Shown here: positions 1 through 6,311 of the stretch, piece by piece | Layout: every line of letters begins with the position of its first letter | How positions within the stretch are numbered: position 1 is the first letter of the stretch | From: SZUA-87 sp041687805 | GTDB taxonomy: Bacteria; Actinomycetota; Acidimicrobiia; Acidimicrobiales; Aldehydirespiratoraceae | Reading direction: 5' to 3' | Assembly (NCBI GenBank): GCA_041687805.1 | Contig: JBDNJK010000104.1 | Coordinates: 1 to 13,015 of the forward strand | Length of the DNA: 13,015 nt | Program-made: the position numbers and the translations under genes | Notes under the pieces: generated by a model | Seen by the model: only the letters and a program-made list of their open reading frames with translations | What the model was told of the DNA's origin: nothing | Databases searched by the model: none

Positions 1-797
1 CCACCGACCGGCATGCCGTTGGCAACTGCCTTGGAAAACGCAACCACATCAGGCTGCACACCACTGTGTTGGAAGCCGAACCACATTCCGGTTCTGGCGA
101 ATCCCGTCTGGACCTCATCGAACATCAGGAGAATTCCACGCCCGTCGCAAATCTTGCGGACTGCTTGGAGATAGGAGTCGTCGGCGGGGTTCACGCCACC
201 TTCGCCCTGAATCGACTCAAGTAGAACTGCGCCGACATCGGGCGACAACGAACGCTCAAGCTCGTCGGCGTCGTTCCACACGACGTGGCGAAACCCCTCT
301 GGTAACGGCTGGAACGGCTCGTGCTTCTCGGGCTGGCCAGTGGCGGCAAGCGCAGCGAGCGTGCGGCCATGAAATGACCGCAGCGCGCTGACAACCACGT
401 GACGGCCACGACCTTGGTACTTACGGGCCAATTTGATGGCAGCTTCTATCGACTCGGCCCCGGAATTCTGGAACAACACCTGGCCGGGCCCGGAATCGAT
501 CAGCGTGTTGATCATTTCCGCCACGGGAGCCTGATGCTCGTTGGCAAACAGGTTGGATACGTGGGTGAGCTTGGCGGCCTGGACACAGATCGCCTCGGTG
601 ATGGCAGGGTGCGCGTGTCCCAGCGATGTGACCGCCAGGCCACACAGGAAGTCGAGGTGGCGAATTCCGTCGCGGTCCCACAACTCGGCACCGGACCCCT
701 TCATGAACATACGCGGCGGCGCGCCGTAGTTGCCCATGATCGGGCACGCCTCACCGGCGCCACCCACCTGATCAACATGCGACTGGGGGTAGCTCAT
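1..797 (-). CDS. argD: Acetylornithine aminotransferase, partial (3' end beyond the left edge)
   Basis: This is a class III PLP-dependent aminotransferase of arginine synthesis, which converts N-acetylglutamate 5-semialdehyde plus glutamate to N-acetylornithine plus 2-oxoglutarate in the cytoplasm. The first 265 residues are present; full-length family members have about 390-400. Visible family signatures are NSGAES at 111-116 (phosphate-binding turn), FHGRT at 142-146, ESIQGEGG at 194-201, DEVQTGFARTG at 227-237 (the Asp contacts the pyridine nitrogen) and AFSKAVANGMPVG at 253-265, whose Lys256 should form the Schiff base with PLP. The ATG start at 797 overlaps the argB stop as ATGA, so translation is probably coupled, and this supports the start choice. 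It is the fourth gene of argC-J-B-D. ArgD enzymes are often also active on succinyl-diaminopimelate; that role cannot be judged here. Confidence 0.95.
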   Translation of the reverse strand, partial: MSYPQSHVDQVGGAGEACPIMGNYGAPPRMFMKGSGAELWDRDGIRHLDFLCGLAVTSLGHAHPAITEAICVQAAKLTHVSNLFANEHQAPVAEMINTLIDSGPGQVLFQNSGAESIEAAIKLARKYQGRGRHVVVSALRSFHGRTLAALAATGQPEKHEPFQPLPEGFRHVVWNDADELERSLSPDVGAVLLESIQGEGGVNPADDSYLQAVRKICDGRGILLMFDEVQTGFARTGMWFGFQHSGVQPDVVAFSKAVANGMPVG

Positions 798-1708
798 GGT
801 TCGAGCTCCTCAACGACCATCGTTCCAATACCGGCATCGGTGAACAGTTCCAGCAGCAGAACGTGTGGGATACGGCCATCAAGCATGTGGGCAGTCTTGG
901 CCCCGGACTCGACGGCTTCGATACAAGCTTTCACCTTGGGGATCATTCCTCCAGAGATCGTGCCGTTGTCGATCATCGCTTCGAGATCGGCCACAGTCGA
1001 TCGAGCGACGACCGAGGAAGGATCATCGACATCTGTGAGCAACCCGGGCACGTCGGTGAGATAAACGACCTTTTCTGCCCCAAGAGCACCTGCCAGAGCG
1101 CCCGCCACCGTGTCGGCGTTGATGTTGTAGGCCTGGCCCTTGCCATCGGAACCAATGGTGGACACGACTGGGATCATTTCTTCGGCGAGAAGCCGCTCGA
1201 TGATGCCAGGCTGGATCGACACGACATCGCCTACGAATCCGAGAGCGGCATCACGCGGAGCCGCTGTGATCAGTCCTCCGTCCTCGCCCGACAAGCCAAC
1301 CGCTTGCGCTCCATGGACGTTGATGGCCCCAACGATGTCTCGCCCCACCTTGCCAACGAGCACCATTCGGGCAACGTCGAGTGTCTCGGCGTCGGTGACA
1401 CGTAGACCGTCACGGAATTCGCTGGTCTTGCCGAGACGTTCGAGCAGCGAGCCGATTTGCGGGCCGCCGCCATGCACCACCACAGGCTTGAGGCCGATTG
1501 ATCGCAGCAGGACCATGTCTTGTGCGAACGTGCGTGAGAGTTCGGGGTCGGTCATGGCGTGTCCACCAAATTTGACGACGATCACGGCGCCGTGGAATCT
1601 CTGGATGTAGGGCAGCGCCTCGATGAGGACCGACGCTCGATGCTCGGGCGAAAAGCCTCGAGCAGCGACGATCGAGTCGAGATCGGCCGTGGTCTGTGTG
1701 GAACTCAT
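794..1708 (-). CDS. argB: Acetylglutamate kinase
   Basis: ArgB phosphorylates N-acetylglutamate with ATP, giving N-acetylglutamyl-5-phosphate, the substrate of ArgC. The 304-residue protein belongs to the amino acid kinase fold. It shows the Lys46-Phe-Gly-Gly motif, the glycine loop VHGGGPQ at 78-84, LSGEDGG at 139-145, the acetylglutamate-binding stretch NINADT at 195-200, and SGGMIPK at 252-258 with the second catalytic lysine. About 40 residues precede the first strand, and the C-terminus carries LELFTDAGIGTM. In this family a long N-terminal helix marks the hexameric, arginine-inhibited form, as opposed to the short enterobacterial form, so feedback inhibition by arginine is inferred. That fits the cyclic pathway implied by argJ. 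The ATG start overlaps the argJ stop (ATGA) and the end overlaps the argD start. Confidence 0.97.
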   Translation of the reverse strand: MSSTQTTADLDSIVAARGFSPEHRASVLIEALPYIQRFHGAVIVVKFGGHAMTDPELSRTFAQDMVLLRSIGLKPVVVHGGGPQIGSLLERLGKTSEFRDGLRVTDAETLDVARMVLVGKVGRDIVGAINVHGAQAVGLSGEDGGLITAAPRDAALGFVGDVVSIQPGIIERLLAEEMIPVVSTIGSDGKGQAYNINADTVAGALAGALGAEKVVYLTDVPGLLTDVDDPSSVVARSTVADLEAMIDNGTISGGMIPKVKACIEAVESGAKTAHMLDGRIPHVLLLELFTDAGIGTMVVEELEP

Positions 1709-2916
1709 GAGCGATACCCCGCGTTTATGTCGATGTAGCCGTGGGTCAGATCGCAGGTCCAGACCGTGGCAGATCCATCTGCGATGCCAACGTCGACGGT
1801 GATGTCGACCTCGGCTCCCTGAAGGTGTGATGTGGCCCGGGCTTCGTTGTAGTCGGGCTTCTGGACGCCGCCCTCAGCACACTGCTCAGGGCCCATCCAG
1901 ATGGCCAGCGAATCACGATCTGCAGCCTGACCAGATTTGCCGACTGCCATCACGATCCGTCCCCAATTTGCATCAGATGCAGCCAGAGCCGTCTTGACCA
2001 GCGGAGAGTTGGCAATGGAGAAGGCGATCTTTTCAGCCGCCAGGTCATCAGCTGCGCCTGTGACGTTGATGGTGACAAATTTGGTTGCCCCCTCGCCGTC
2101 TCGCACGATTTGATGGGCGAGGTCGAGACACACCGTGTCGAGTGAGGCCTGAAAAGATTCGATCAGCGAATCAGTCGTCTCGTTGCTCACGGCGATCCCC
2201 GAGCCGCCCGTTGCAAACAACAGGACGGTGTCGCTCGTGGAGGTGTCGGAATCTACGGTGATGCGATTGAAGCTGCGGGTGACGGCGGCCGCCAAGCACG
2301 TCTGCAATGTGGCGGCTGGCAACTCCAAATCGGTGAAGATGAATCCGAGCATGGTGGCCATGTCGGGAGCGATCATTCCGCTGCCCTTGGCGATTCCGAC
2401 GACGTTGGCGTCGGTGCCGGCGATCTGGGCCGACGAACCCTTCGCGAACGTGTCTGTGGTGCGTATGGCATCAGCGGCGGCATGCCACATCGCAGGCGAC
2501 GAGGGCTCAAGCCCATCCGCCACTGGCGCTATCGATCCAATCAGACGATCCTCGGGAAGCTGTTCACCGATCACTCCAGTGGACGCGAGATGGACTTCTG
2601 TGAGGCTGCACCCGATGCGCGCAGCAACGGCTTCCGCCGTGTGGCGTGCCACCGACTCACCGACTGATCCGGTGAAGGCGTTGGCGTTGCCGGAGTTGCA
2701 CACGATTGCTCGAGCCAATCCCCCACCCTCGGCAAGCGATTTGCGGCACCAGTCGACAGGTGCCGACGAACACAGCGACTGGGTGAACACGCCAGCGACT
2801 GTGGTGCCGGGGCTGGTGACTGCCATCATCACGTCGTTGCGGCCCTCGTAGCGGATCGCACCTGCGTGGACGCCAAGTTTCACGCCCTTGACAGGCGGTA
2901 ACTGGGGGAAGCTCAC
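1705..2916 (-). CDS. argJ: Bifunctional ornithine acetyltransferase / N-acetylglutamate synthase
   Basis: ArgJ moves the acetyl group from N-acetylornithine to glutamate, closing the acetyl cycle; many members also acetylate glutamate from acetyl-CoA. The protein is 403 residues, the usual length. KGSGMIAPDMATML at 177-190 contains the autoproteolysis site: cleavage is expected between Ala187 and Thr188, making Thr188 the N-terminal nucleophile of the beta chain. The C-terminus ends in WTCDLTHGYIDINAGYRS, typical of the family. The start is GTG at 2916, overlapping the argC stop as GTGA. The frame stays open for another 195 codons upstream, but that part lies inside argC and has no ArgJ-like sequence, so it is not coding. 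Presence of argJ implies the recycling arginine pathway rather than the linear argE one. Confidence 0.96.
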   Translation of the reverse strand: MSFPQLPPVKGVKLGVHAGAIRYEGRNDVMMAVTSPGTTVAGVFTQSLCSSAPVDWCRKSLAEGGGLARAIVCNSGNANAFTGSVGESVARHTAEAVAARIGCSLTEVHLASTGVIGEQLPEDRLIGSIAPVADGLEPSSPAMWHAAADAIRTTDTFAKGSSAQIAGTDANVVGIAKGSGMIAPDMATMLGFIFTDLELPAATLQTCLAAAVTRSFNRITVDSDTSTSDTVLLFATGGSGIAVSNETTDSLIESFQASLDTVCLDLAHQIVRDGEGATKFVTINVTGAADDLAAEKIAFSIANSPLVKTALAASDANWGRIVMAVGKSGQAADRDSLAIWMGPEQCAEGGVQKPDYNEARATSHLQGAEVDITVDVGIADGSATVWTCDLTHGYIDINAGYRS

Positions 2917-3947
2917 GGGTAGAGGCCTGACGCGGACAGCCCTGACGTCTCTTCGAGACCGAGCGCGAGATTTGCGCACTGCACAGCCTGTCCAGAAGCG
3001 CCTTTCACGAGATTGTCGAGAGCAGCTATGACCAATACCCAACCTGTGCGCGGGTCGACGCGAGCCGTGATGTGAATGGTGTTGGAGCCCAGAGTGGCCT
3101 TGGTGGACGGCACTCGCTCGGACACAACCACAAATGGCTCGCCGGCGTAGGCATCGGCTAGGCAGGAGATGGCGTCGTCGGTGTCGATATCTCCGACGGG
3201 ACGGCCGTAGCAAGTTGCCAAGATGCCACGATTCATGGGAGCGAGATGAGGAGTGAATATGACCTGCACATCGACGCCGGAATGCATCGACACTGCCATC
3301 TCGATTTCTGGGGTATGTCGATGATCGAGCAATCCGTAGGCGGTGAAGTTCTCGTCGGCGCTGCAGAATGTGGTGTTGGATTTGGGAGCACGCCCGGCAC
3401 CCGACACGCCACTCGCCGCGTCGACAACGATGCCCGTTGGTTCGATCAATCCTGCGGCCACCAAGGGTGCCAGTGCTAGAGATGAGGTAGTGACGTAACA
3501 ACCGGGTGCTGCGATGAGTTCTGCTCCGATGATGTGGCTGCGGAACAACTCCGGCATGCCATAGACGAACTCATCGAGAAGCTCGGGTGAAGTGTGGGGT
3601 TCGCCGTACCACGTCGGGTAAAGGCTGGCGTCGTTGAGACGGAAGTCGGCCGCCAAATCCACAACATGGCCAACCTTGCCACGAAGTGATGGCATGAGGT
3701 TTTGTGAGGCTCCATGGGGCAGGCCCATGAACACCAAGTCGACTTCTTCGAGAAGATCATCGGAATAAGGGACAAATCGCGTATCGCCATAGCTTCCGGC
3801 GAGGGATGGGTACAGATCAGCGATCGCTGTTCCGGCCTGAGTGTCGCCGGTGGCCGCCACGACCTCGAAGTCGGGGTGATTCGCGGATATTCGCAATAGC
3901 TCCGCTCCGGTGAATCCGGAGGCTCCGATGATCACTATCCGATGCAT
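2913..3947 (-). CDS. argC: N-acetyl-gamma-glutamyl-phosphate reductase
   Basis: ArgC reduces N-acetylglutamyl-5-phosphate with NADPH to the semialdehyde used by ArgD. The protein has 344 residues. The N-terminus carries the dinucleotide-binding GASGFTGAEL at 8-17; LPHGAS at 76-81 and DLAADFRL at 97-104 are family blocks; the catalytic cysteine is Cys150 in APGCYVT, where most relatives have NPGCYPT. SGVSGAGR and the HRHTPEIE block follow. It is the first gene of the arg operon. The ATG at 3947 has no Shine-Dalgarno sequence, but a -10 element ends 6 bases before it, so the mRNA is probably leaderless (see the promoter entry). The preceding lipoprotein gene ends only 41 bases upstream. Confidence 0.97.
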   Translation of the reverse strand: MHRIVIIGASGFTGAELLRISANHPDFEVVAATGDTQAGTAIADLYPSLAGSYGDTRFVPYSDDLLEEVDLVFMGLPHGASQNLMPSLRGKVGHVVDLAADFRLNDASLYPTWYGEPHTSPELLDEFVYGMPELFRSHIIGAELIAAPGCYVTTSSLALAPLVAAGLIEPTGIVVDAASGVSGAGRAPKSNTTFCSADENFTAYGLLDHRHTPEIEMAVSMHSGVDVQVIFTPHLAPMNRGILATCYGRPVGDIDTDDAISCLADAYAGEPFVVVSERVPSTKATLGSNTIHITARVDPRTGWVLVIAALDNLVKGASGQAVQCANLALGLEETSGLSASGLYP

Positions 3948-3953
3948 CGCGTC

Positions 3954-3982
3954 AATATACGTGCCAATGCATCATCATGCAA
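3954..3982 (-). promoter_or_regulatory. Promoter of the argCJBD operon, probably leaderless
   Basis: Read on the minus strand, TTGCAT (3982-3977) and TATATT (3959-3954) are separated by exactly 17 bases and resemble the -35 and -10 elements of a housekeeping sigma promoter. The -10 ends 6 bases before the argC ATG, which places the transcript start at or next to the A of the start codon. No Shine-Dalgarno sequence exists in that space. This is inferred from sequence only. Confidence 0.65.
3967..3982 (-). promoter_or_regulatory. Candidate ArgR operator (ARG box) over the argC -35 element
   Basis: The minus-strand sequence TTGCATGATGATGCAT contains the inverted repeat TGCAT-GATG-ATGCA. It closely resembles the TTGCAT-N4-ATGCAA type of ARG box that I recall for mycobacterial ArgR. 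It covers the -35 hexamer, so a bound repressor would block RNA polymerase. Another ATGCAT (3942-3947) overlaps the start codon and could be a weak second half-site. No argR gene is in the window; in related genomes it lies further downstream in the arg cluster. Confidence 0.6.
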
Positions 3983-3988
3983 CCACCA

Positions 3989-5239
3989 TCATCCCAGATC
4001 GTGGTCCAACGCCGCGGCAGTGCAGACGTTGATGCCAGCTTCGGTGATCGGATTGCAACGGCTCTCGACCTCAACGACATATCCCGTGCCGAAATCTGGA
4101 TTCTCAACGTAATAGTCGGTACTGAGAAATTGTGCCCCCGTGGACAATGCCGCGTCGCGGCGTTCGGTAGAGCCCGAACGAGCATCAGACGTGGGCACAT
4201 CGGTTCGGGTTCTCACCAGATATCCGCTGGCCACAATCTGATTAATGCGTTCAACGTTTCCGATCGGCTCGTTGATCTTCACGAAAGCTCCATCAGGATC
4301 ACCCGGTTCTGATGACGTGAACATCACCCTTCCGGCCAACACGTCGCTCGGGGCGCGGTAGAGATCTCGAATTTCGCCGCCGTTGTCGAGCGCAAACATT
4401 ATCTTTCCCCGGCTATCGGCCAGCAGTGGCCACCCGTCGGTGAGCACGGCCTCGTCGAGGGTGGCGTGATCGCCACGCAGATCATCTGGCGTGATCAGTC
4501 GCACGCGAGATATGACAGAGAGAATTTCCGAGTCGAGCGAATCGAGAATTTCTGGAGTTGTCACGACCGGTTCGGTGAACGGAATTGGAACCGTCGATAG
4601 ATCAATTCCCTCTCGCGCCGCGGCATCCGCAACTGATTCATCCTTGAACTCGATCAAGATCAGGATCGGCAGGTGGTAGGGATTCGACATCGACCAATCT
4701 TTAACCTCCGTGAGACAAGAGACGAGGGTGAAGCAAGTGGTGGCGAAATCGAAGTCTTGGGTGTGGAGGACCTTGAAGCCTGGTTCGTCGAGTTCGGGGA
4801 GGCCGGATTCGGCAGGCTGACCAATCACCGGTAGCGCCTGACGCGACGACCACAACCCACCGTCTGGATCGGCGAACACATCGATTTCGAGCTGTCGGAT
4901 ACCAAATTCACCAAGCTGCTCAGCAAGCGACCGATGTGAATATTCGATTGACTCGGCCAACTCTGGGCTCATCGCGCCGATGGCATCAAACAGCAACTGG
5001 TCGGGCTGTTGGTGATACGAGTTGTGAGATCCGAGGACCTGAATGTCGTTGAGTCTGAGCACCTGAGCTGGGTCAATTGGCTCCGACGTGGTGGTTGTGG
5101 TGGCGGCTGGAGCAGCCGACGTGGCGGCTGCAGGGACGGTGGTAGTTGCCGGGCCTCTGTTGGCCGAGTCGGAGGAGCCGCAGGCACCCGCCACGAGCAT
5201 CATCACCACAGCGAGCGACACCATTCGACCAGCGTTCAT
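3989..5239 (-). CDS. Secreted lipoprotein related to Ca2+-dependent phosphoinositide-specific phospholipase C
   Basis: The 416-residue protein begins with a lipoprotein signal peptide: a short basic start, a hydrophobic stretch at 7-17 and the lipobox AGAC with Cys20, so it is probably anchored on the outer face of the membrane. A Thr/Ala/Pro-rich linker spans about 29-58. The catalytic part starts with LNDIQVLGSHNSYH at 63-76, followed by QLEIDVFADPDGG and FKVLHTQDFDF (155-165). These are the signatures of the PI-PLC-C1-like TIM-barrel family, with His72 and His159 as likely catalytic histidines and the E/D residues of LEIDV as likely Ca2+ ligands. The true substrate in bacteria is unknown; it may be another phosphodiester. 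The frame is open to an ATG at 5278, but 5239 is preferred because it gives a clean signal peptide and has a -10 element 7 bases upstream. Confidence 0.8.
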   Translation of the reverse strand: MNAGRMVSLAVVMMLVAGACGSSDSANRGPATTTVPAAATSAAPAATTTTTSEPIDPAQVLRLNDIQVLGSHNSYHQQPDQLLFDAIGAMSPELAESIEYSHRSLAEQLGEFGIRQLEIDVFADPDGGLWSSRQALPVIGQPAESGLPELDEPGFKVLHTQDFDFATTCFTLVSCLTEVKDWSMSNPYHLPILILIEFKDESVADAAAREGIDLSTVPIPFTEPVVTTPEILDSLDSEILSVISRVRLITPDDLRGDHATLDEAVLTDGWPLLADSRGKIMFALDNGGEIRDLYRAPSDVLAGRVMFTSSEPGDPDGAFVKINEPIGNVERINQIVASGYLVRTRTDVPTSDARSGSTERRDAALSTGAQFLSTDYYVENPDFGTGYVVEVESRCNPITEAGINVCTAAALDHDLG

Positions 5240-5246
5240 GACGGCC

Positions 5247-5255
5247 AGTATCTCA
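5247..5255 (-). promoter_or_regulatory. Probable leaderless promoter of the phospholipase C-like lipoprotein gene
   Basis: The minus-strand sequence TGAGATACT reads as an extended -10 element (TGn followed by GATACT). It ends 7 bases before the ATG at 5239, so the transcript would start at or within a base of the start codon. No convincing -35 hexamer is seen at 16-18 bases, which is usual for extended -10 promoters. Confidence 0.4.
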
Positions 5256-5316
5256 CAGCCACCGGCGAGGGCCATCAAGCAGAGTGTTCAATTTGTCGAG
5301 CTTGACCGTTGGTGTA

Positions 5317-6294
5317 TCACAACGACATGTCGACAACGAGCTTGCCGTAAACCTTGCGGTCGGCCATGTCTTGCAACGCCTGCGCTGCGTGATCGAACGC
5401 CACAGGCGGGTAGAGAGCAGGCTGAACCACACCTTGCTTCGCCAACTCGAAGATGCCGTCCATCTGACGCTGTAGGCCAGCCGGATCACGCATGAGCGAC
5501 GCTCCCCAATGCACACCCACAATCGAGTAGTTCTTGAGAAGCGCGTGGTTGGTTGGCGCCTGGGCTATGCCCCCGACAAACCCGATGATCAGCAGACGGC
5601 CATTCCAAGCCATGCACCGGCGCACCTTGTGGAACGCGTCACCCCCGACGGCATCGTAGGCAACGTCCACTCCCCCGCCAGACATCTCGCGCACCGTGTC
5701 GACCCAGTCGGGGTTGGTCCGATGGTCGACCACATGGTCGACTCCAAGACTCCGCACCAGGTCGGCCTTCTCGTCTCCGCCCACGACAGCAATGGGCGTG
5801 GCACCAGCAGCGAGCGACAGTTGGATACAGGCTGTGCCGGTGCCGCCTGCCGCACCGGTAATCAAAATGGTCTCGCCCTCCTGCAACTTCGCGCGATCGT
5901 GAAGTGCGAACCATGTGGTGCAGTAATTGACCGGGATCGCGGCAGCTTGAGGAGCAGTGAGCGCGTCGGTTGGGTAAGCGAACACCGAAGAAGCGGCAAC
6001 GACGTTCTGCTCGCGCAGCCCGCCGCCCAGCATCGTGACCGCGTCGCCCACGTTGAGACCATCAACGCCATCACCCACGTCGGCTACGACTCCTGCAGTC
6101 TCACCGCCTGGAGTGTTGGGGAAGCGTGTCGGCACCTGATATTCACCGCGACATGTGAGCACATCGGGAAACGTGAGACCAACCGCCGTGGTGTCGATGA
6201 GTACCTGACCAGGTCCGACCACGGGTGGGTCGGCATCCTCCAGCCGCAGTACGTCAATGGGATTGCCGAGCTCGTGTGATTGCCAGATTCGCAT
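5317..6294 (-). CDS. Zinc-independent quinone oxidoreductase-like alcohol dehydrogenase (MDR superfamily)
   Basis: The 325-residue protein has the two-domain layout of NADPH:quinone reductase-type medium-chain dehydrogenases. The GroES-like N-terminal domain spans roughly 1-125, with PGGETAGVVADVGDGV at 62-77; the Rossmann domain starts with ITGAAGGTGTACIQL at 145-159, the NADPH-binding turn. Structural and catalytic zinc-binding cysteines are absent, as expected for the QOR branch. The likely activity is NADPH-dependent reduction of a quinone or an activated double bond; the substrate cannot be told from sequence, and a short-chain enoyl reductase role is also possible. It lies 17 bases after the pheT stop but has its own -10 element, so it is probably a separate transcript rather than part of the pheST operon. 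Confidence 0.85.
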   Translation of the reverse strand: MRIWQSHELGNPIDVLRLEDADPPVVGPGQVLIDTTAVGLTFPDVLTCRGEYQVPTRFPNTPGGETAGVVADVGDGVDGLNVGDAVTMLGGGLREQNVVAASSVFAYPTDALTAPQAAAIPVNYCTTWFALHDRAKLQEGETILITGAAGGTGTACIQLSLAAGATPIAVVGGDEKADLVRSLGVDHVVDHRTNPDWVDTVREMSGGGVDVAYDAVGGDAFHKVRRCMAWNGRLLIIGFVGGIAQAPTNHALLKNYSIVGVHWGASLMRDPAGLQRQMDGIFELAKQGVVQPALYPPVAFDHAAQALQDMADRKVYGKLVVDMSL

Positions 6295-6300
6295 TCGGCG

Positions 6301-6308
6301 AATTTATA
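6301..6308 (-). promoter_or_regulatory. Probable leaderless promoter of the quinone oxidoreductase-like gene
   Basis: On the minus strand TATAAATT lies directly after the pheT stop codon. Taken as TAAATT (6306-6301), the -10 ends 6 bases before the ATG at 6294, the same spacing as at argC. No good -35 element and no Shine-Dalgarno sequence are visible. Confidence 0.45.
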
Positions 6309-6311
6309 CCC

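Noticed and set aside
399..1064. A 221-codon plus-strand frame opposite argD and argB.
   Set aside because: It crosses the junction of two recognised genes and shows no domain; it is a shadow frame.
2917..3501. A 195-codon upstream extension of the argJ reading frame inside argC.
   Set aside because: It lies wholly within argC in another frame, is rich in Arg/His/Ser/Cys as GC-rich shadow frames are, and ArgJ homology begins exactly after the GTG at 2916, which forms the coupled GTGA overlap.
5060..5160. Repetitive GGTGG/GGCGGC-rich stretch as a possible tandem repeat.
   Set aside because: It only encodes the Thr/Ala-rich linker after the lipoprotein signal peptide; there is no regular unit.
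5509..6279. A 256-codon plus-strand frame opposite the quinone oxidoreductase-like gene.
   Set aside because: It mirrors a clear MDR gene and shows no domain or start signal; long antisense frames are expected at this GC content.
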